Positions 1 through 9,744 of a DNA stretch of 64,000 nt are shown one piece after another. The stretch's first letter is position 1; each line of letters opens with the position of its first letter. Source of the DNA: Doryteuthis pealeii (lineage: Eukaryota > Mollusca > Cephalopoda > Myopsida > Loliginidae); NCBI GenBank assembly GCA_023376005.1, contig CM042145.1, positions 97,929,246 to 97,993,245 on the forward strand. The letters run 5' to 3'. A program made the position numbers and the translations under genes. The notes under the pieces are model-generated. The model was not told the origin of the DNA. It worked only from the letters and a program-made list of their open reading frames with translations, and searched no databases.

Positions 1-660
1 CATTTTGATCATATCTTGCAAGCAGCACCTTAAAAAAACACCAATTGTGCGGCCACTTACCTCCCATCTCACATAGACTCCGAAACCTAGGTTGAAAAGT
101 CCAGACTGACCTAATATTATAACATAATAGGTAGGCAGGTTGGTAGGTAGTTAGGTAGGTAAGTAGAGAGAGAGAGGGAAATAGAGAGAGAGAGAGAGTT
201 AGTAGGTTTGCGTGGAACATTTTAAAGGATGAATCAGCACAACGCCTAATGGATTTTTCTACTGGTCAAGAAGTGTCACGTGGTGAAGTGGGATAGAGGA
301 CGAGTGAGAGGTGAGAACGTTAGGAGATTTTGGGACAATGCGGTGACTGAGTGAGACGTGGGCTCTCACTCAGGGCAGTTTTGACTTAGGGGAAAATAAA
401 AAAATCTCATGAGAAAAAGATAAGTGGACTTGTGTTATTTCTAAAAACTATAATTGGCACAAGGCAAAATGTCCTCAAGCACACCAAGTTGGTTCAAAAC
501 GCAAAACATCAAAAAATGCCAACATCAACTCAACATTAGCTCAGCAACCTGATTCGAGCCTCTCTACGTACCACAGAAAATGAGATAAGTATACGACGAC
601 TATTTCCCTATGACACATAATCCCTCCATGCCGAAATGAGAGCAATATCGTTACACTATT
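1..660. other. No gene seen; short simple repeats
   Basis: I see no coding region or recognised element. Positions 127-163 are a loose GGTA-type repeat and 163-199 an AG repeat. The rest is unique-looking AT-rich DNA. Confidence 0.6.
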
Positions 661-661
661 C

Positions 662-873
662 AGGAATCACAAGGTTCGTGGTTCGATACCGGCCCTCGCC
701 ACCTCAGCGTATGAGTAATACAGGGATCTGTGCGATAAAGTGAGGAGCTGATGGTAGGTGTGGCGCTCCAACCCAGACGCTAAAATAATCTCCTTTGTCT
801 AGCACTAGTGAAAAGGGGATAGACTACCTCGATGTCTGGCTGATAGCGACATTAGGCTGCCCCGACGACGACG
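662..873 (+). repeat. SINE-A (tRNA-derived), 5'-truncated copy
   Basis: A Pol III B-box (GGTTCGATACC) lies at 680-690, followed by the SINE-A body: the AGCGTATGAGTA block, GATCTGTGCG, GAGGAGCTGATGGTAGGTG, and GGGATAGACT near the 3' end. The A-box half of the tRNA-like head is missing or diverged. The same body recurs at 12.6, 14.2, 18.5, 22.7, 30.6 and 30.9 kb, on both strands, which defines it as a dispersed SINE. Family naming is mine. Confidence 0.75.
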
Positions 874-875
874 AA

Positions 876-1034
876 TTTACCCATTGCTGGCGGGAGCATA
901 GTTGGATTCATACCTTTCCCAAGTGTATTAGCGTTATGTCGAAATGCAAAAAGTCTCGGCCAGATTTTGAACTCGTCTCAACTTTCATACTTCCTACGAC
1001 AGTACCCATTACACCCAGCGCCTCCTACTGTATA
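876..1034 (-). repeat. SINE-B fragment
   Basis: On the minus strand this matches the 5' half of SINE-B: tRNA-like head (GGCGC start, GAGTTCAAA B-box region), the GCATTT block and the CCCTTGGGAAAGGTATGAAT-like block. It is diverged and lacks the 3' end. It abuts the SINE-A copy, so one may have inserted beside the other. Confidence 0.65.
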
Positions 1035-1242
1035 TAATTCTGCACTAATCTCCATTATTAATAGATACATATTTACCAACCCCTCTGATTACGATCAAGT
1101 CACGCTGAATGCACCGAAGTTAAACAGCGATCAGTCTGTAACTACTTAAGCAACAGCAGGTACTGTAAGCAACCTGAATCCTTTTTTTTTTCAAAATGAC
1201 TTGATTCAGCATTAAATTACCGTAAAATAAAACAACCAGCAA

Positions 1243-1530
1243 ACGAACCCCTCCACACAAGTAGGATGTGACACAAGGTCAATTTCTTAAGCGAAGTTTA
1301 ACAGGTTTGAATTCAGAGTTTTCTTTCACCTTGACTTATTGTCTAACCAAGGCGAAAGATCTTAGTGTGCTCTACTATTTACACATAGCTGAAGGGAGAA
1401 TAGTTGTATTCATATCTTCCCAAAGTGAATTAACGTTATGTGGAAATGCAAACAGCCTAGTCCAGGATTTGAACTCGTTTCGCCGTGTCCATTTCCTACC
1501 ACAGTAACAATTACACCCAGCGCCTCCTAC
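1243..1530 (-). repeat. SINE-B, near full length
   Basis: Read on the minus strand it runs from a tRNA-like head (A-box region near 1,515, B-box region near 1,470) through the central block to a 3' end with GACCTTGTGTCACATCCTAC and a CCTCC-rich tail. About 288 bp. It is related end to end to the copies at 15,843-16,125 and 18,145-18,410 but is more diverged, so it is older. Confidence 0.75.
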
Positions 1531-1858
1531 TATATATAATTTTGCATTTAGTTCCGTTATTAGTAGAGATTAACATGATTAGTCTTTCAGTAACTCTAGT
1601 AATTCTACTGATTAATGAAGATCCCATCAATCATTTAGGGTCGAGGTATCTTGTAATTACGACATCAGTTCAAATAACCGTGCAGTTCGAGTGAAATCGT
1701 AAGATTCGAATGAAGTAACACAATAAGCTACTAGCATCAAACCTCAACCCTCGACCCCTACTTTTTACCGCCCGGGCGACAGGGCTTAGAATACGATAAC
1801 GGCACGGGGGTCAGAGTCCCCAAAGGGTTTATTGGTATGACATATAGTGGCATCAAGT

Positions 1859-2120
1859 AGGAGGTGCGTGGTGTAATGGCTCGATTCGTAGGAAATGGAC
1901 TTTTCGACCAGAGTTCAAATCCTAGACGAGGCTGTTTCCATTTAACATAGCGCTTAATGCCCTTGGGAAAGGTATGCATTCACCTACTCTTCCTACAGTT
2001 ATGGGTAAATAGTAGGGCAGACTGAGTTCTTTAAACTTGGCTAGGTAAACAGTCTAGAAGGAAAACTCTGAATTTAAACCTGATAAACTCCGCTTAAGTA
2101 ATTACCTTGTGTCATATCTG
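1859..2120 (+). repeat. SINE-B, plus-strand copy
   Basis: The head GGTGCGTGGTGTAATGGCTC resembles a tRNA A-box region, and AGAGTTCAAATCC at about 1,910-1,922 is a B-box. The body (CCCTTGGGAAAGGTATGCAT, ATGGGTAAATAG, TTTAAACTTGGCTAGGTAA) and 3' end (CCTTGTGTCATATC) match SINE-B. The two Pol III boxes with normal spacing support a tRNA-derived SINE. Confidence 0.75.
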
Positions 2121-2376
2121 TTACGGTTTTAAGGGCCATTCCTTGGCCTTATAGCAGAAGCGCTTATCTGGTGGAATCCTTGATAAAGAGTCCGTCGACA
2201 ATGCGAATCCTTTGGTTACTAAAGTGTTGTCAGTTACTGGTAATCGTATAAGTCCTTCGAGAGTATTGGTACAGATCCGGCAATCCTATGTGTGTCCGTC
2301 CTCAAAGAGTGCAGTTTTAATTATGACCAATGTGTGTGGGGGGTAAGTATTCTATCAGGCCAGTAATATTGCCAGT

Positions 2377-2422
2377 GATTGGTTACAAGAGTCAATCACG
2401 TGACCTTGGCTAGTCTATGAAT
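2377..2422 (+). promoter_or_regulatory. Promoter-like module, copy 1
   Basis: GATTGG (reverse CCAAT) at 2,377-2,382, the E-box CACGTG at 2,397-2,402, and a TATA-like TCTATGAAT near 2,414-2,422. The order and the 13-14 base spacing from E-box to TATA-like site are shared with three other copies. These motifs are known binding sites for NF-Y, bHLH-ZIP proteins and TBP; activity here is inference. Confidence 0.35.
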
Positions 2423-2604
2423 CTAGGTAAGTAATTAGAGCACATCTTATATAAATAATCCCAGCAATATCCTGCTTGCGCGGAGGGGTTGGTACATATA
2501 TAATGTCATCTCGTAGTCATTTGGTTTGGTTTGTTGTTGGACTTTACAGTACGTCTGTTGGACTATTTGGTGTATATAAGGTGTGCTACAATTCACCACC
2601 TAAA

Positions 2605-2649
2605 TTTATAGACTGGGCGAGGTCATGTGGTTTATTCCTCCGACAATCA
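2605..2649 (-). promoter_or_regulatory. Promoter-like module, copy 2
   Basis: On the minus strand: TGATTG (2,649-2,644), CACATG (2,629-2,624), then TATAAA (2,610-2,605). The E-box has changed from CACGTG to CACATG, but the E-box to TATA spacing of 13 bases is kept. Confidence 0.35.
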
Positions 2650-2984
2650 ACAGCCATAATGTGTGGCTAGTTGACTACTTAATCACTGATACTGCAATCA
2701 TTGACGAAGGAACTTAAAACCAAAGGATTCTTTTCCAAGGATTTCCACTGGACAAGCGCTCTTGCTTGAAGCCTAAAGGATTGCCCATAAAAACGTAACA
2801 GGTTATGGGCCCAGGAACGCAAGGATCTTCTTCGATGGCGAAGAAGCTAAGTATGAACCCTGGAAATCAAGTTCCTCCAAAGGGTTATTTGATGCCAAAG
2901 ACGTTTTGTTTTATCCTTTCTTGAGAGCATTTTAAATGTATTGCTGCAATAAAAATTGCTCTATAATGTGCTGTTTTGCTTTTG

Positions 2985-3330
2985 TTGGATGGTTGGTTGT
3001 GTATTATGGCATGTCAACCTTTGTTGGCTTATATTATGCCGAAGAGGTTTTGTTTTATTCATTTTTGGGTATTCAATTTTTTTTAAACTCATGTTTTTTT
3101 AAAAACTCATTTTTCTCTTTAACCCATAGATGGGACCCTAATAATTACGACCGCTCGGGGTCAGTGTGGACCTTGAAAAATGAAGATGAAGTGACTCCAT
3201 ATACAGAAGAGCTCCAGATTTAGAACATCAGCATTAGATGCAGTTAACATTGTATCCATGACACTAACACCCTCAGTCACTGTCTTCTAGCACATTTATA
3301 TATTAATACTGGTGATCCTAAATCATGCTG
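2985..3330 (+). repeat. Dispersed 300-bp repeat (family T), copy with GGCATGTCAACC head
   Basis: It starts with a GGTTGG-type simple repeat and GGCATGTCAACC, followed by TTATGCCGAAGA, a T-rich stretch, AACCCATAGATGGGACCCTA, CTCGGGGTCAGTGTGGA, and TCTTCTAGCACATTTATA at the end. The same order is found three times in tandem at 23,674-24,400. No coding potential is evident. Confidence 0.6.
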
Positions 3331-3574
3331 CAAAAACTTCTGGTTAAAAATGAGACCGTCAAAATCGTCCAAGATGCAACGCAAAAATGTACATCCAGAT
3401 TATCTGGTGTCGCTTAATCGCAGTTTTCTTATTTGTCCGATCTTATTTGACCGAATTTTAAAAAATGAAAGATTCCAAATGGTTTTGCTTCGCTTAAATA
3501 TCCAACGTAAAATTAAAATGAATTGAAAAAATAAGTTACATTATTTGTGTTGACTTATTTTTCTATATTTTCTA

Positions 3575-3619
3575 TTTATAGACTTGGCGATAACCATGTG
3601 ATCATACTCTTGGCCAATC
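3575..3619 (-). promoter_or_regulatory. Promoter-like module, copy 3
   Basis: On the minus strand: GATTGG (3,619-3,614), CACATG (3,600-3,595), TATAAA (3,580-3,575) in the context GTCTATAAATAG. E-box to TATA spacing is 14 bases. This is the copy with the best TATA box. Confidence 0.4.
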
Positions 3620-4085
3620 GCTAGCAGTACTCTGCTGTTGATATAATACTTAAACCCAACAGTACTGGCCATAACTACTCATAACTACTGCGACATTCGT
3701 GGACGACGGACATAGGATTAAATCACTGGACCTTTAACAATACGCAGGATAGGACTTATTCACTTATCAAAGGATTCCATAACTCAGGACTTACTTACTT
3801 TAAGCCCTTTCCAATTGGCCAAGGATGGCATTTAAAAACTTAACAATTTGTAATATTTAAATCGCTAATCATCGTTTCTGGTTTAAATAGCTCATTGTTG
3901 AGTAACTGGCCGTCATCCTTGGTTCCAGTTGTAAAAGAACTTAAAGTAAACAAGTGAGTAAACCAATAAGTCTTGTGGGATAGTGTCCTCTTAGGTCCGA
4001 CGTCCAAGATGGTCCGAGTGTCAATGAGTTAAGATTAGAATCAGGCCTCTATAAATACACCAACAGCAGCAGCAGCACTGCCAGT

Positions 4086-4140
4086 GATTGGACAATAGGA
4101 AATTTCTCAGGTCACGTGATAGTCAACAGGTCTATAAGTA
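4086..4140 (+). promoter_or_regulatory. Promoter-like module, copy 4
   Basis: GATTGG at 4,086-4,091, CACGTG at 4,113-4,118 (in GTCACGTGAT) and TATAA at 4,133-4,137 (in GGTCTATAAGTAG). E-box to TATA spacing is 14 bases, as in the other copies; the GATTGG to E-box distance is about 7 bases longer. Confidence 0.4.
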
Positions 4141-4494
4141 GAAGTGACTACTTGTCCCATGCCTTATATACAGAAATATTCCAACACTCCTTCATTTCTA
4201 GGAAATTCCATGGGTTCCACAGGTAAAAAAAAACATAGAATTTTGAGTTGTTTCATAAGTTGTTTCTGATTCTGTTACAATTTGAGATCATTTGAATGAG
4301 AATTGTTTAAATTATTAGATTAGGAAATGAAATCGATTTTTAAAACACCATGTATTAAGATGAATTAAAACAAACGGGAGGCAACTATTTACATTAGTAG
4401 TGTTAAGTAATCATCTCTCCCATACAAAGGGTTGTCCTGTGTAGGACACTAAACCGCATTTAATGGAGATATGCGAATTGTGAAGTACCCCTTC

Positions 4495-4990
4495 ACTGCC
4501 ATTAATCCCAAGTCCACTCTGCCCCGGGCTGGTAATTCCTGTTAGGGTCCCATCTATGGTTCAAATAGATAGGTGCAAAAAATTATTCGTATTCGATAGG
4601 ACCAAGTAAAAAAAAAGAAACAACTATACAAAAATGTAAATATGAACATGCAATGGACGCGATTCCTTAATATTAAGGCATGAAATAATCCTAGGTGGGT
4701 TGACATGCCGATTAAATCAGTCAATCAATCTTATTTCGTTAGTAGGTATAGTTAATAGTTAGTAGGTATAACTGAAGAAACTGTTAGCAAACCACTAGAA
4801 TTAGCTAAAGAATATATGTCAAAAATTATATGTTTGCCATAAAAGCAATAGGGTTGGGACAATCATATAGGTGATTGATCGGTGGGGGCCTCTACGACCG
4901 CCCGTCTAGCCTAAGGGCCTAAGTTGACTTCCCAGCCACATCGGTGTATTCTTCTACCCTAGCTGACAGGGTGGGCTATTTTTACAGAAT
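4495..4990 (-). repeat. Fragments of dispersed repeats (family T, family D)
   Basis: 4,495-4,570 is a minus-strand fragment of family T (TTAGGGTCCCATCTATGG is its reverse complement block). 4,693-4,712 carries the GGTTGACATGCCG tail motif. 4,835-4,990 is a minus-strand piece of family D: GGTTGGGACAATCATATAGG, GATTGATCGG, CCGCCCGTCTAGCCTAAGG and GACAGGGTGG. Confidence 0.5.
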
Positions 4991-5208
4991 TATGGTCGCA
5001 CACATGATTCTCTTTAAATGCTTGCTACATATCCATAAAAGAGGAAAGAGAATGAAATAAAGACAATATACTGAATCATAGATCCATTTCTCTCTCGGCA
5101 TGTTGACTCAATGATTAACGTGTAGTATTTACAGAAAAGAATCCAAAAAATATCATATTTTAAAACAAATTAAAAATTGAAATATTTAAACTTATTGGCA
5201 GTGAGAAA

Positions 5209-5255
5209 TCTTATTATAATGGAGATTGTGTGTCTGTCTGTAACCGAAACTGGTT
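5209..5255 (+). mobile_element. Helitron 5' terminus, truncated element
   Basis: TCTTATTATAATGGAGATTG begins at 5,209 after an A, as Helitrons insert between A and T and start with TC. The following GTGTGTCTGTCTGTAACCGA matches the 5' end of the complete Helitrons at 21,940-22,592 and 28,307-28,940. Homology stops near 5,255 and a different repeat takes over, so this is a solo 5' end. Confidence 0.6.
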
Positions 5256-5700
5256 GGTTCGTTGGCATCCTTCCGTCTATGTGAGAAGATGGAATAGTGT
5301 CCAGATTTTTTTGGCGGGGGAAAGAACGTGGTCTGGGCGGGTTTATATGGAGAATGAGCAGTTGCCCAAACAGCAAATCCACCCTCTCCACACTGCCGCT
5401 GTAATCCAAAGGAAAAGTAAGGAACCAATGCAGTTTGGCTGCGGTAGAGTCGCAGGAGTTGCTGAGTAGCACTGGCTAGCACTGAGAGGAGTGTAACCGA
5501 TCGCCCGTTTAGCCTACGTAAGGGTCAAAAGTGGAGTGTTGCATGTCATGGACTGCTCAGCTACCTGAGTTCCATCCTTAAGCATCACGGGTCGCCAGCC
5601 ACAGCCCACAAGTGGCCCCATTGTTGGAATCTTACCCCTATACAGAGGCGCAGTCGGTGTATTCTAACACCCCACCCGACAGGGCGGCAAAGTAAGAGAT
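5256..5700 (-). repeat. Mosaic repeat: LINE-tail-like segment plus family D
   Basis: 5,256-5,480 resembles 21,345-21,840 (GGCATCCTTCCGTCTA block; GCAGTTGCCCAAACAGCA; CCTCTCCACACTGCCGCTGT; GCAGGAGTTGCTGAG) and is probably the same LINE-associated repeat, internally deleted. 5,480-5,700 is a minus-strand family D copy (GTGTTGCATGTCATGGACTG, CCTTAAGCATCACG). Open frames on both strands here are not shared in frame with the other copies. Confidence 0.45.
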
Positions 5701-5815
5701 ATATCAAGGACAACATATAAAAGAAAAAGAAGAAAAATATGAAAGAGAAATTGTAACAGAAAGAAAGATTTAAGAAGAAAAACGGGTAAGAAAGGAGAGA
5801 CGGTAGAAGAAAGAA

Positions 5816-6122
5816 AGTGTTATCTGCGTTATTCGGACTATTGTCTCCATCTTTATTGTTATTTGTACAACGTTTCGGCCGATATGCCCTCCGGCCTTCT
5901 TTAGGTATTTCTTGTCGGACTCGGGAACCTTCTCAGACTCGGGACCCTTCACGGACTCGGAAACCTTCTTTTCGAAATCGGGAACTTTCTTGTCGTAGTC
6001 CGAAAAGAAGGGTCCCGAGTCCGACAAGAAACACCTGAAGAAGGCCGGAGGGCATATCGGCCGAAACGTTGTAACAATAACAATAAATATGGGGACAATA
6101 GTCCGAATAACGCAGATAATAC
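5816..6122. repeat. Inverted pair of Penelope-type units with hammerhead-like motifs
   Basis: Arms of about 110 bp (5,816-5,930 and 6,005-6,122) are near-perfect reverse complements around a loop of about 75 bp. The right arm reads CTGAAGA (6,035-6,041), a GC-rich stem GGCCG / CGGCC, then GAAAC (6,063-6,067): the hammerhead core order. The left arm has the same on the minus strand with CTAAAGA, a broken core. An extra A precedes stem II, and stems I and III are weak. The ACAACGTTTCGGCC consensus is typical of Penelope-like element ends. Confidence 0.55.
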
Positions 6123-6952
6123 TAATCATCAAGCCTCATCTCAAACATTCAAAGAAATAAGAAAGAAAGTGTTGTGAAAGAAAGGACCTGTGAGGTCACT
6201 AGCGCCAATCTGTATTGGACGTTTGTCGTAACCTAACAAAGGTTAGTAAATGTGAAATAACGAAACGGAGGGTGGAAATGAAATGAATATTTATAACATT
6301 AACAAATACAATACTTGCGGCGTGGAGATAGTTAAACCCCTGGTATCAGACTACTCAGTCAGCATACTTCAGTATTTATGAGAATTGGGGCATATTTATT
6401 ATTTGTTCATAGGTAGGGTACATAACAACCTTGCCCATTCCTGTCATCTGTTTTTGACCTTGCCCAGGCCGGTACCCTAGAGAGGAAGCAAGACTAACAA
6501 CGGATGTCGCATATCAATAACCACGATCCTGAATGAGTCGCATAGAGCCGTATCAACAAGCATCACGTTGCGATGAAAAAGAAAAAAACCGTTGTGGCCA
6601 TTGTTTCATTTAGCCGCGCTTTCTGTCGTGTGTTCTGTCCTTAAATGACCTTATTGAAAGGAAGTTAATTGGCTGCTGCTGATTTTTCACTTCCTGATGC
6701 TCCGTTCACAATAAACCGACGATAAAAATAATCAGTAGATGATTATTTACCTGTCCTTTTATTTGCCAAATAATCTATAAAAGAAGTGACAGACTGCGGA
6801 AGTCGAACCACAGTCTCTAATTATTCATTTTCGATATTACTAGTAGCAGTTATTGCTCAGTCTTTTTTTTTTTTTAAATCACCTACCCTAGGAAACCAAC
6901 TGCACAAGCAGATTCGATTTGTTATATCTAAGTTTCAGGTATATTATCGGGG
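6123..6952. other. No gene seen
   Basis: AT-rich sequence without a recognised element. About 6,170-6,260 is weakly like 21,090-21,200 (AAAGAAAG, GCGCTAATCTGT-like words), suggesting another old dispersed repeat. Confidence 0.5.
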
Positions 6953-7002
<50 letters not shown>

Positions 7003-7086
7003 ACCTGAGGTGACTCATTATCACTCAGACTCCAGCAAAAGACCATCAGCTAACACTGGTGTGAAAAACTCACAGGAATGAACATC

Positions 7087-7137
<51 letters not shown>

Positions 7138-7317
7138 GAAAAGGGTTTGGAAAGTTTGGAAATCAGAGGAAGGATTGAAATCATTCAGAACACTGCACTG
7201 CTGCAATCTGCCAGAATACTCAGAAGAGTCCTGAAGACCTGAGGAGACTTGCTGTCACTCAGACTCCAGTGAAAGACCATCAGCTAATGTTGATGTGAAA
7301 ACTCAAAAGGAGTAAAC

Positions 7318-7386
<69 letters not shown>

Positions 7387-7556
7387 AAGACTGAAGGATC
7401 TAGAAATCAGAGAAAGAATAGAGACCATCCAGACTACTGAACTGCTGTAATCGGCTAGAATACTCAGTCCTGGAGACCTGAGGAGACTTGTTGTCACTCA
7501 GACTCCAGTGAAATACCATCAGCTAACGCCGATGTGAAAAACTCAGAAGGAGTGAA

Positions 7557-7602
<46 letters not shown>
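6953..7602 (+). repeat. Tandem 5'-truncated LINE-L copies with AAT tails
   Basis: Four AAT runs (6,953-6,999; 7,086-7,136; 7,317-7,358; 7,556-7,602) alternate with three copies of one LINE 3' end (7,000-7,085; 7,136-7,316; 7,390-7,555). Each copy ends in GACCTGAGG, CACTCAGACTCCAG, ACCATCAGCTAA and GATGTGAAAA, then the AAT tail. The longer two encode LEIRGRIEIIQ and SARILRRVL-like peptides, matching the C-terminus of the element at 7,765-8,806. A GAA run follows at 7,357-7,390. Each copy starts in the tail of the one before, as expected from insertion into or template jumping on AAT tails. Confidence 0.7.
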
Positions 7603-7764
7603 CAAATGTGGGCCGTCTGGCAAGGACTTTCATTGGCCAGCTCTACGCAGATATTGGATGCTGCGCATAGGACCTCTCAGGGACAATGAGTAATAGAGAA
7701 AGTTGGCGAGAGATTGTCATGGATATCCTTGCTAATTGCGCGACATGATGATGATGATGATTAC
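7603..7764. other. Unrecognised segment with short GAT repeat
   Basis: It follows the fourth AAT tail. Words such as TGGCCAGCTCTACGCAGATA could be a further LINE piece, but I cannot place it. 7,746-7,761 is a GAT repeat. Confidence 0.35.
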
Positions 7765-8806
7765 ACCCGTGAGACAACATAGACAGATTATATGTACCAA
7801 GAAAAGAATGGGGGAAGGAGTCTCGCCAACATTAAAGATAGTGTAGTACGACAATCCGATCACTTTAAGAATAGGCTAATAAAAGTAAGGAAAGACTAAT
7901 TGCAGTAACCAGGAAAAGCATTTGCAACTTATTGACAAGCAGAAATACATAAAAAACTAAAAAAAAAACAGAAATGGTAAGTAAAAAAACTATATGGGTA
8001 CTTCAAGCGACAAACTGGACAGATCGCACATGAGAATACGTGAACATGGCTATGAAGAGGAAACCTCAAGAGAGAAACTGAATCTCTTATAATCGCAGCA
8101 CAAGACAGGACCATAAGAACCAATTTTATAAAAGCAAGAATAGATAAGACGCAACAGAATAGTAGCTGTACCATGTGTGGAGACAAAGACGAAACGGTTA
8201 ATCATGTAATAAACGGATGCAGCAAACGAGCACAAAAAGATTACAAGTCTAGGTACGACTGAGTGGGAAAGGTGATCCACTGGAAATTGTGCATGCAATT
8301 CAATTTTCGCCATGCTACTAAATGGTATATGCGGAATTTTTAGAACTTTGAGTTACCTGGCTATGAGACCTTAGTTACCCGGCTATGAGACCATAGTTAC
8401 CCGGCTATGAGACTTAGCATTAATTAACAAAAAGAAGAAAACGTGTCATCTCATTGATTTTGCAGTCCCGACGAATAATCACAGAGTGAAGATGACAGAA
8501 AACGAAAAGATAGACAAATACTTGGACCTGGCCAGAGAACTAAAGAAACTGTGGAACATGAAGGTAAAGTTCGTGCCAATTCTAATTGGGCCCTTGGAAC
8601 GGTCCCCAGGATGAGAGGGGGGTTGAAAAGAGTCTGGAAAAATTAGAAATCGGAGTAAGAATCGAGACCATCCAAACAACAGCACTGTCAAGATTAGCTA
8701 GAATACTCAGAAGAGTCCTGGAGACCTGATAAAAATTGCTGTCATTCAACCTCCAATAATCCACCATCTTAGGTGGGTGTGAAAAACGAAATGATAATAA
8801 TAACGA
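7765..8806 (+). pseudogene. LINE-L: non-LTR retrotransposon polymerase C-terminal part, broken
   Basis: In shifting frames it encodes the C-terminal half of a non-LTR retrotransposon protein common in invertebrate genomes. In order: LYVPRKEW-like GGRSLANI near 7,800; ESLIIAAQDRTIRTNFIKAR (about 8,072-8,131); the knuckle CTMC-x8-H-x4-C (about 8,170-8,225); VIHWKLC; LINKKKKTCHLIDFAVP (about 8,427); KIDKYLDLARELKKLWN (about 8,506); VKFVPILIGPLER; and ARILRRVLET. Stops, frameshifts and a 22-bp tandem insert at 8,351-8,416 break it. The 3' end is an AATGATAATAATAA tail near 8,790. The clade is not assigned. C-terminal pieces recur in arms B and C. Confidence 0.75.
8351..8416 (+). repeat. 22-bp tandem repeat, three units
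   Basis: Units start at 8,351, 8,373 and 8,395, each close to AGTTACCCGGCTATGAGACC plus two bases. It interrupts LINE-L between its knuckle segment and the IDFAVP segment. The fold-back axis of the assembly (about 49,283) maps next to this repeat. Confidence 0.7.
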
Positions 8807-8815
8807 GAATATAAA

Positions 8816-9240
8816 GCACGGCAAGGTGATCCACTGGGAATTATGCAAAAAACTAAATTTTGACGATACAAAATGCATAAACCACAATCTATTCTTGAGA
8901 ATGAAACGCATAAAATTCTCAGGAACATTGATATAAAGACGGATCTCTTTATCCCAGCCAGAAAACCAGACCTAGTATTGACTAACAAAAAAAAGTTAGG
9001 TTTTGCAATTCTGGCAGATCTCAAGATGAAGATGAAAGAAAACAAAAAGGTAAACAAATAAGTAGATCTCGCTAGAGAACTGAATAACAGGAAAACCGAG
9101 GAAGAATTGAGACCATCCAGACAACAGCATTGTTGAAATCAGCTGGAATACCCATAAGAGTTTTGGAGAGCTGGAGTGACTCAAACTCAAGTGAAAGACT
9201 ATCAGTTAACGCTGATGTGAAAAACTAATGAAATAATAAT
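8816..9240 (+). pseudogene. LINE-L, second partial copy
   Basis: It restarts at the IHW-LCK segment (CAAGGTGATCCACTGGGAAT). It continues with ILENETHKILRNIDIKTD and ARKPDLVLTNKKK (an open stretch at 8,873-9,061), then LARELNN, a shortened C-terminus and the GACTCAAACTC / GATGTGAAAA 3' block with an AATAATAAT-type tail. It is placed directly behind the first copy's tail, as in the tandem copies upstream. Confidence 0.65.
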
Positions 9241-9341
9241 ATTGATTAACAAGAAAAGGGGAACTTGTCAACTGGTAGATTTTGCAATTCAAGCAGATTA
9301 CAGGGTGAAGAGGAAAGAACGAAAAATAGACAAATGCTATA

Positions 9342-9345
<4 letters not shown>
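9241..9345 (+). pseudogene. LINE-L, third short piece
   Basis: It encodes INKKRGTCQLVDFAIQADYR and KERKIDK, the segment homologous to 8,427-8,515, then runs into a CT microsatellite. Any longer open frame here continues only by translating the CT/CA/TA repeats. Confidence 0.6.
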
Positions 9346-9437
<92 letters not shown>

Positions 9438-9455
9438 TATATATATATATATATA
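9345..9455. repeat. Compound microsatellite CT-CA-TA
   Basis: A CT run (about 9,345-9,401) is followed by CA (9,402-9,428) and TA (9,429-9,455). The order and neighbours are the same at 50,180-50,287 and, reversed, at about 48,140-48,245, with different run lengths. Confidence 0.9.
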
Positions 9456-9706
9456 TTAGTAGAGGTACCCTATCACTGACAGGACTAATAGGATTTTAGG
9501 GACACACGGGAAAGAGAGAGAAGGAGGCAGAGAGGAGTAAAAAATTGAGTAAGAGGAAAATAATTTAGCAAATTCCTTTCAAATTTGAAAGGATTTGCTA
9601 GGAGTTCACGTATTACAATGGTCGTTTATTGTAGAAATTTTTTTGTTTACATTTAAAATATGTAACTCTATGTTATATACCCTTCTGACATCTCGGGTAT
9701 GTAATG

Positions 9707-9744
<38 letters not shown>

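Larger units (their letters stand above)
2121..2800. repeat. Inverted pair of a dispersed repeat with promoter-like module (family E, pair 1)
   Basis: The left half (about 2,121-2,470, plus strand) and right half (about 2,590-2,800, minus strand) are diverged reverse complements. Both carry the stretch running from TGTTACG through AAGCGCTTATC or its counterpart to AATCCTTTGGTT. Each half ends inward in a CCAAT / E-box / TATA-like module. A second inverted pair of the same family lies at 3,575-4,160. I do not recognise the element; LTR-like promoters of a retroelement are one possibility. Confidence 0.45.
3331..4490. repeat. Second inverted pair of family E; otherwise nothing recognised
   Basis: Positions about 3,575-3,870 (minus) and 3,890-4,160 (plus) form the second inverted pair of the promoter-module repeat, with the modules at the outer ends. 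4,061-4,080 is a short CAG-type run. The remainder is AT-rich and without recognised features. Confidence 0.4.

Noticed and set aside
5770..6132. 120-codon minus-strand frame across the inverted pair
   Set aside because: It is a translation of the palindromic repeat; the arms read in both directions without stops by composition.
9206..9499. Open frames running through the CT/CA/TA repeat, and their copies near 50.2 and 48.2 kb
   Set aside because: Most residues come from translating dinucleotide repeats on both strands; only the first part is the LINE-L piece.
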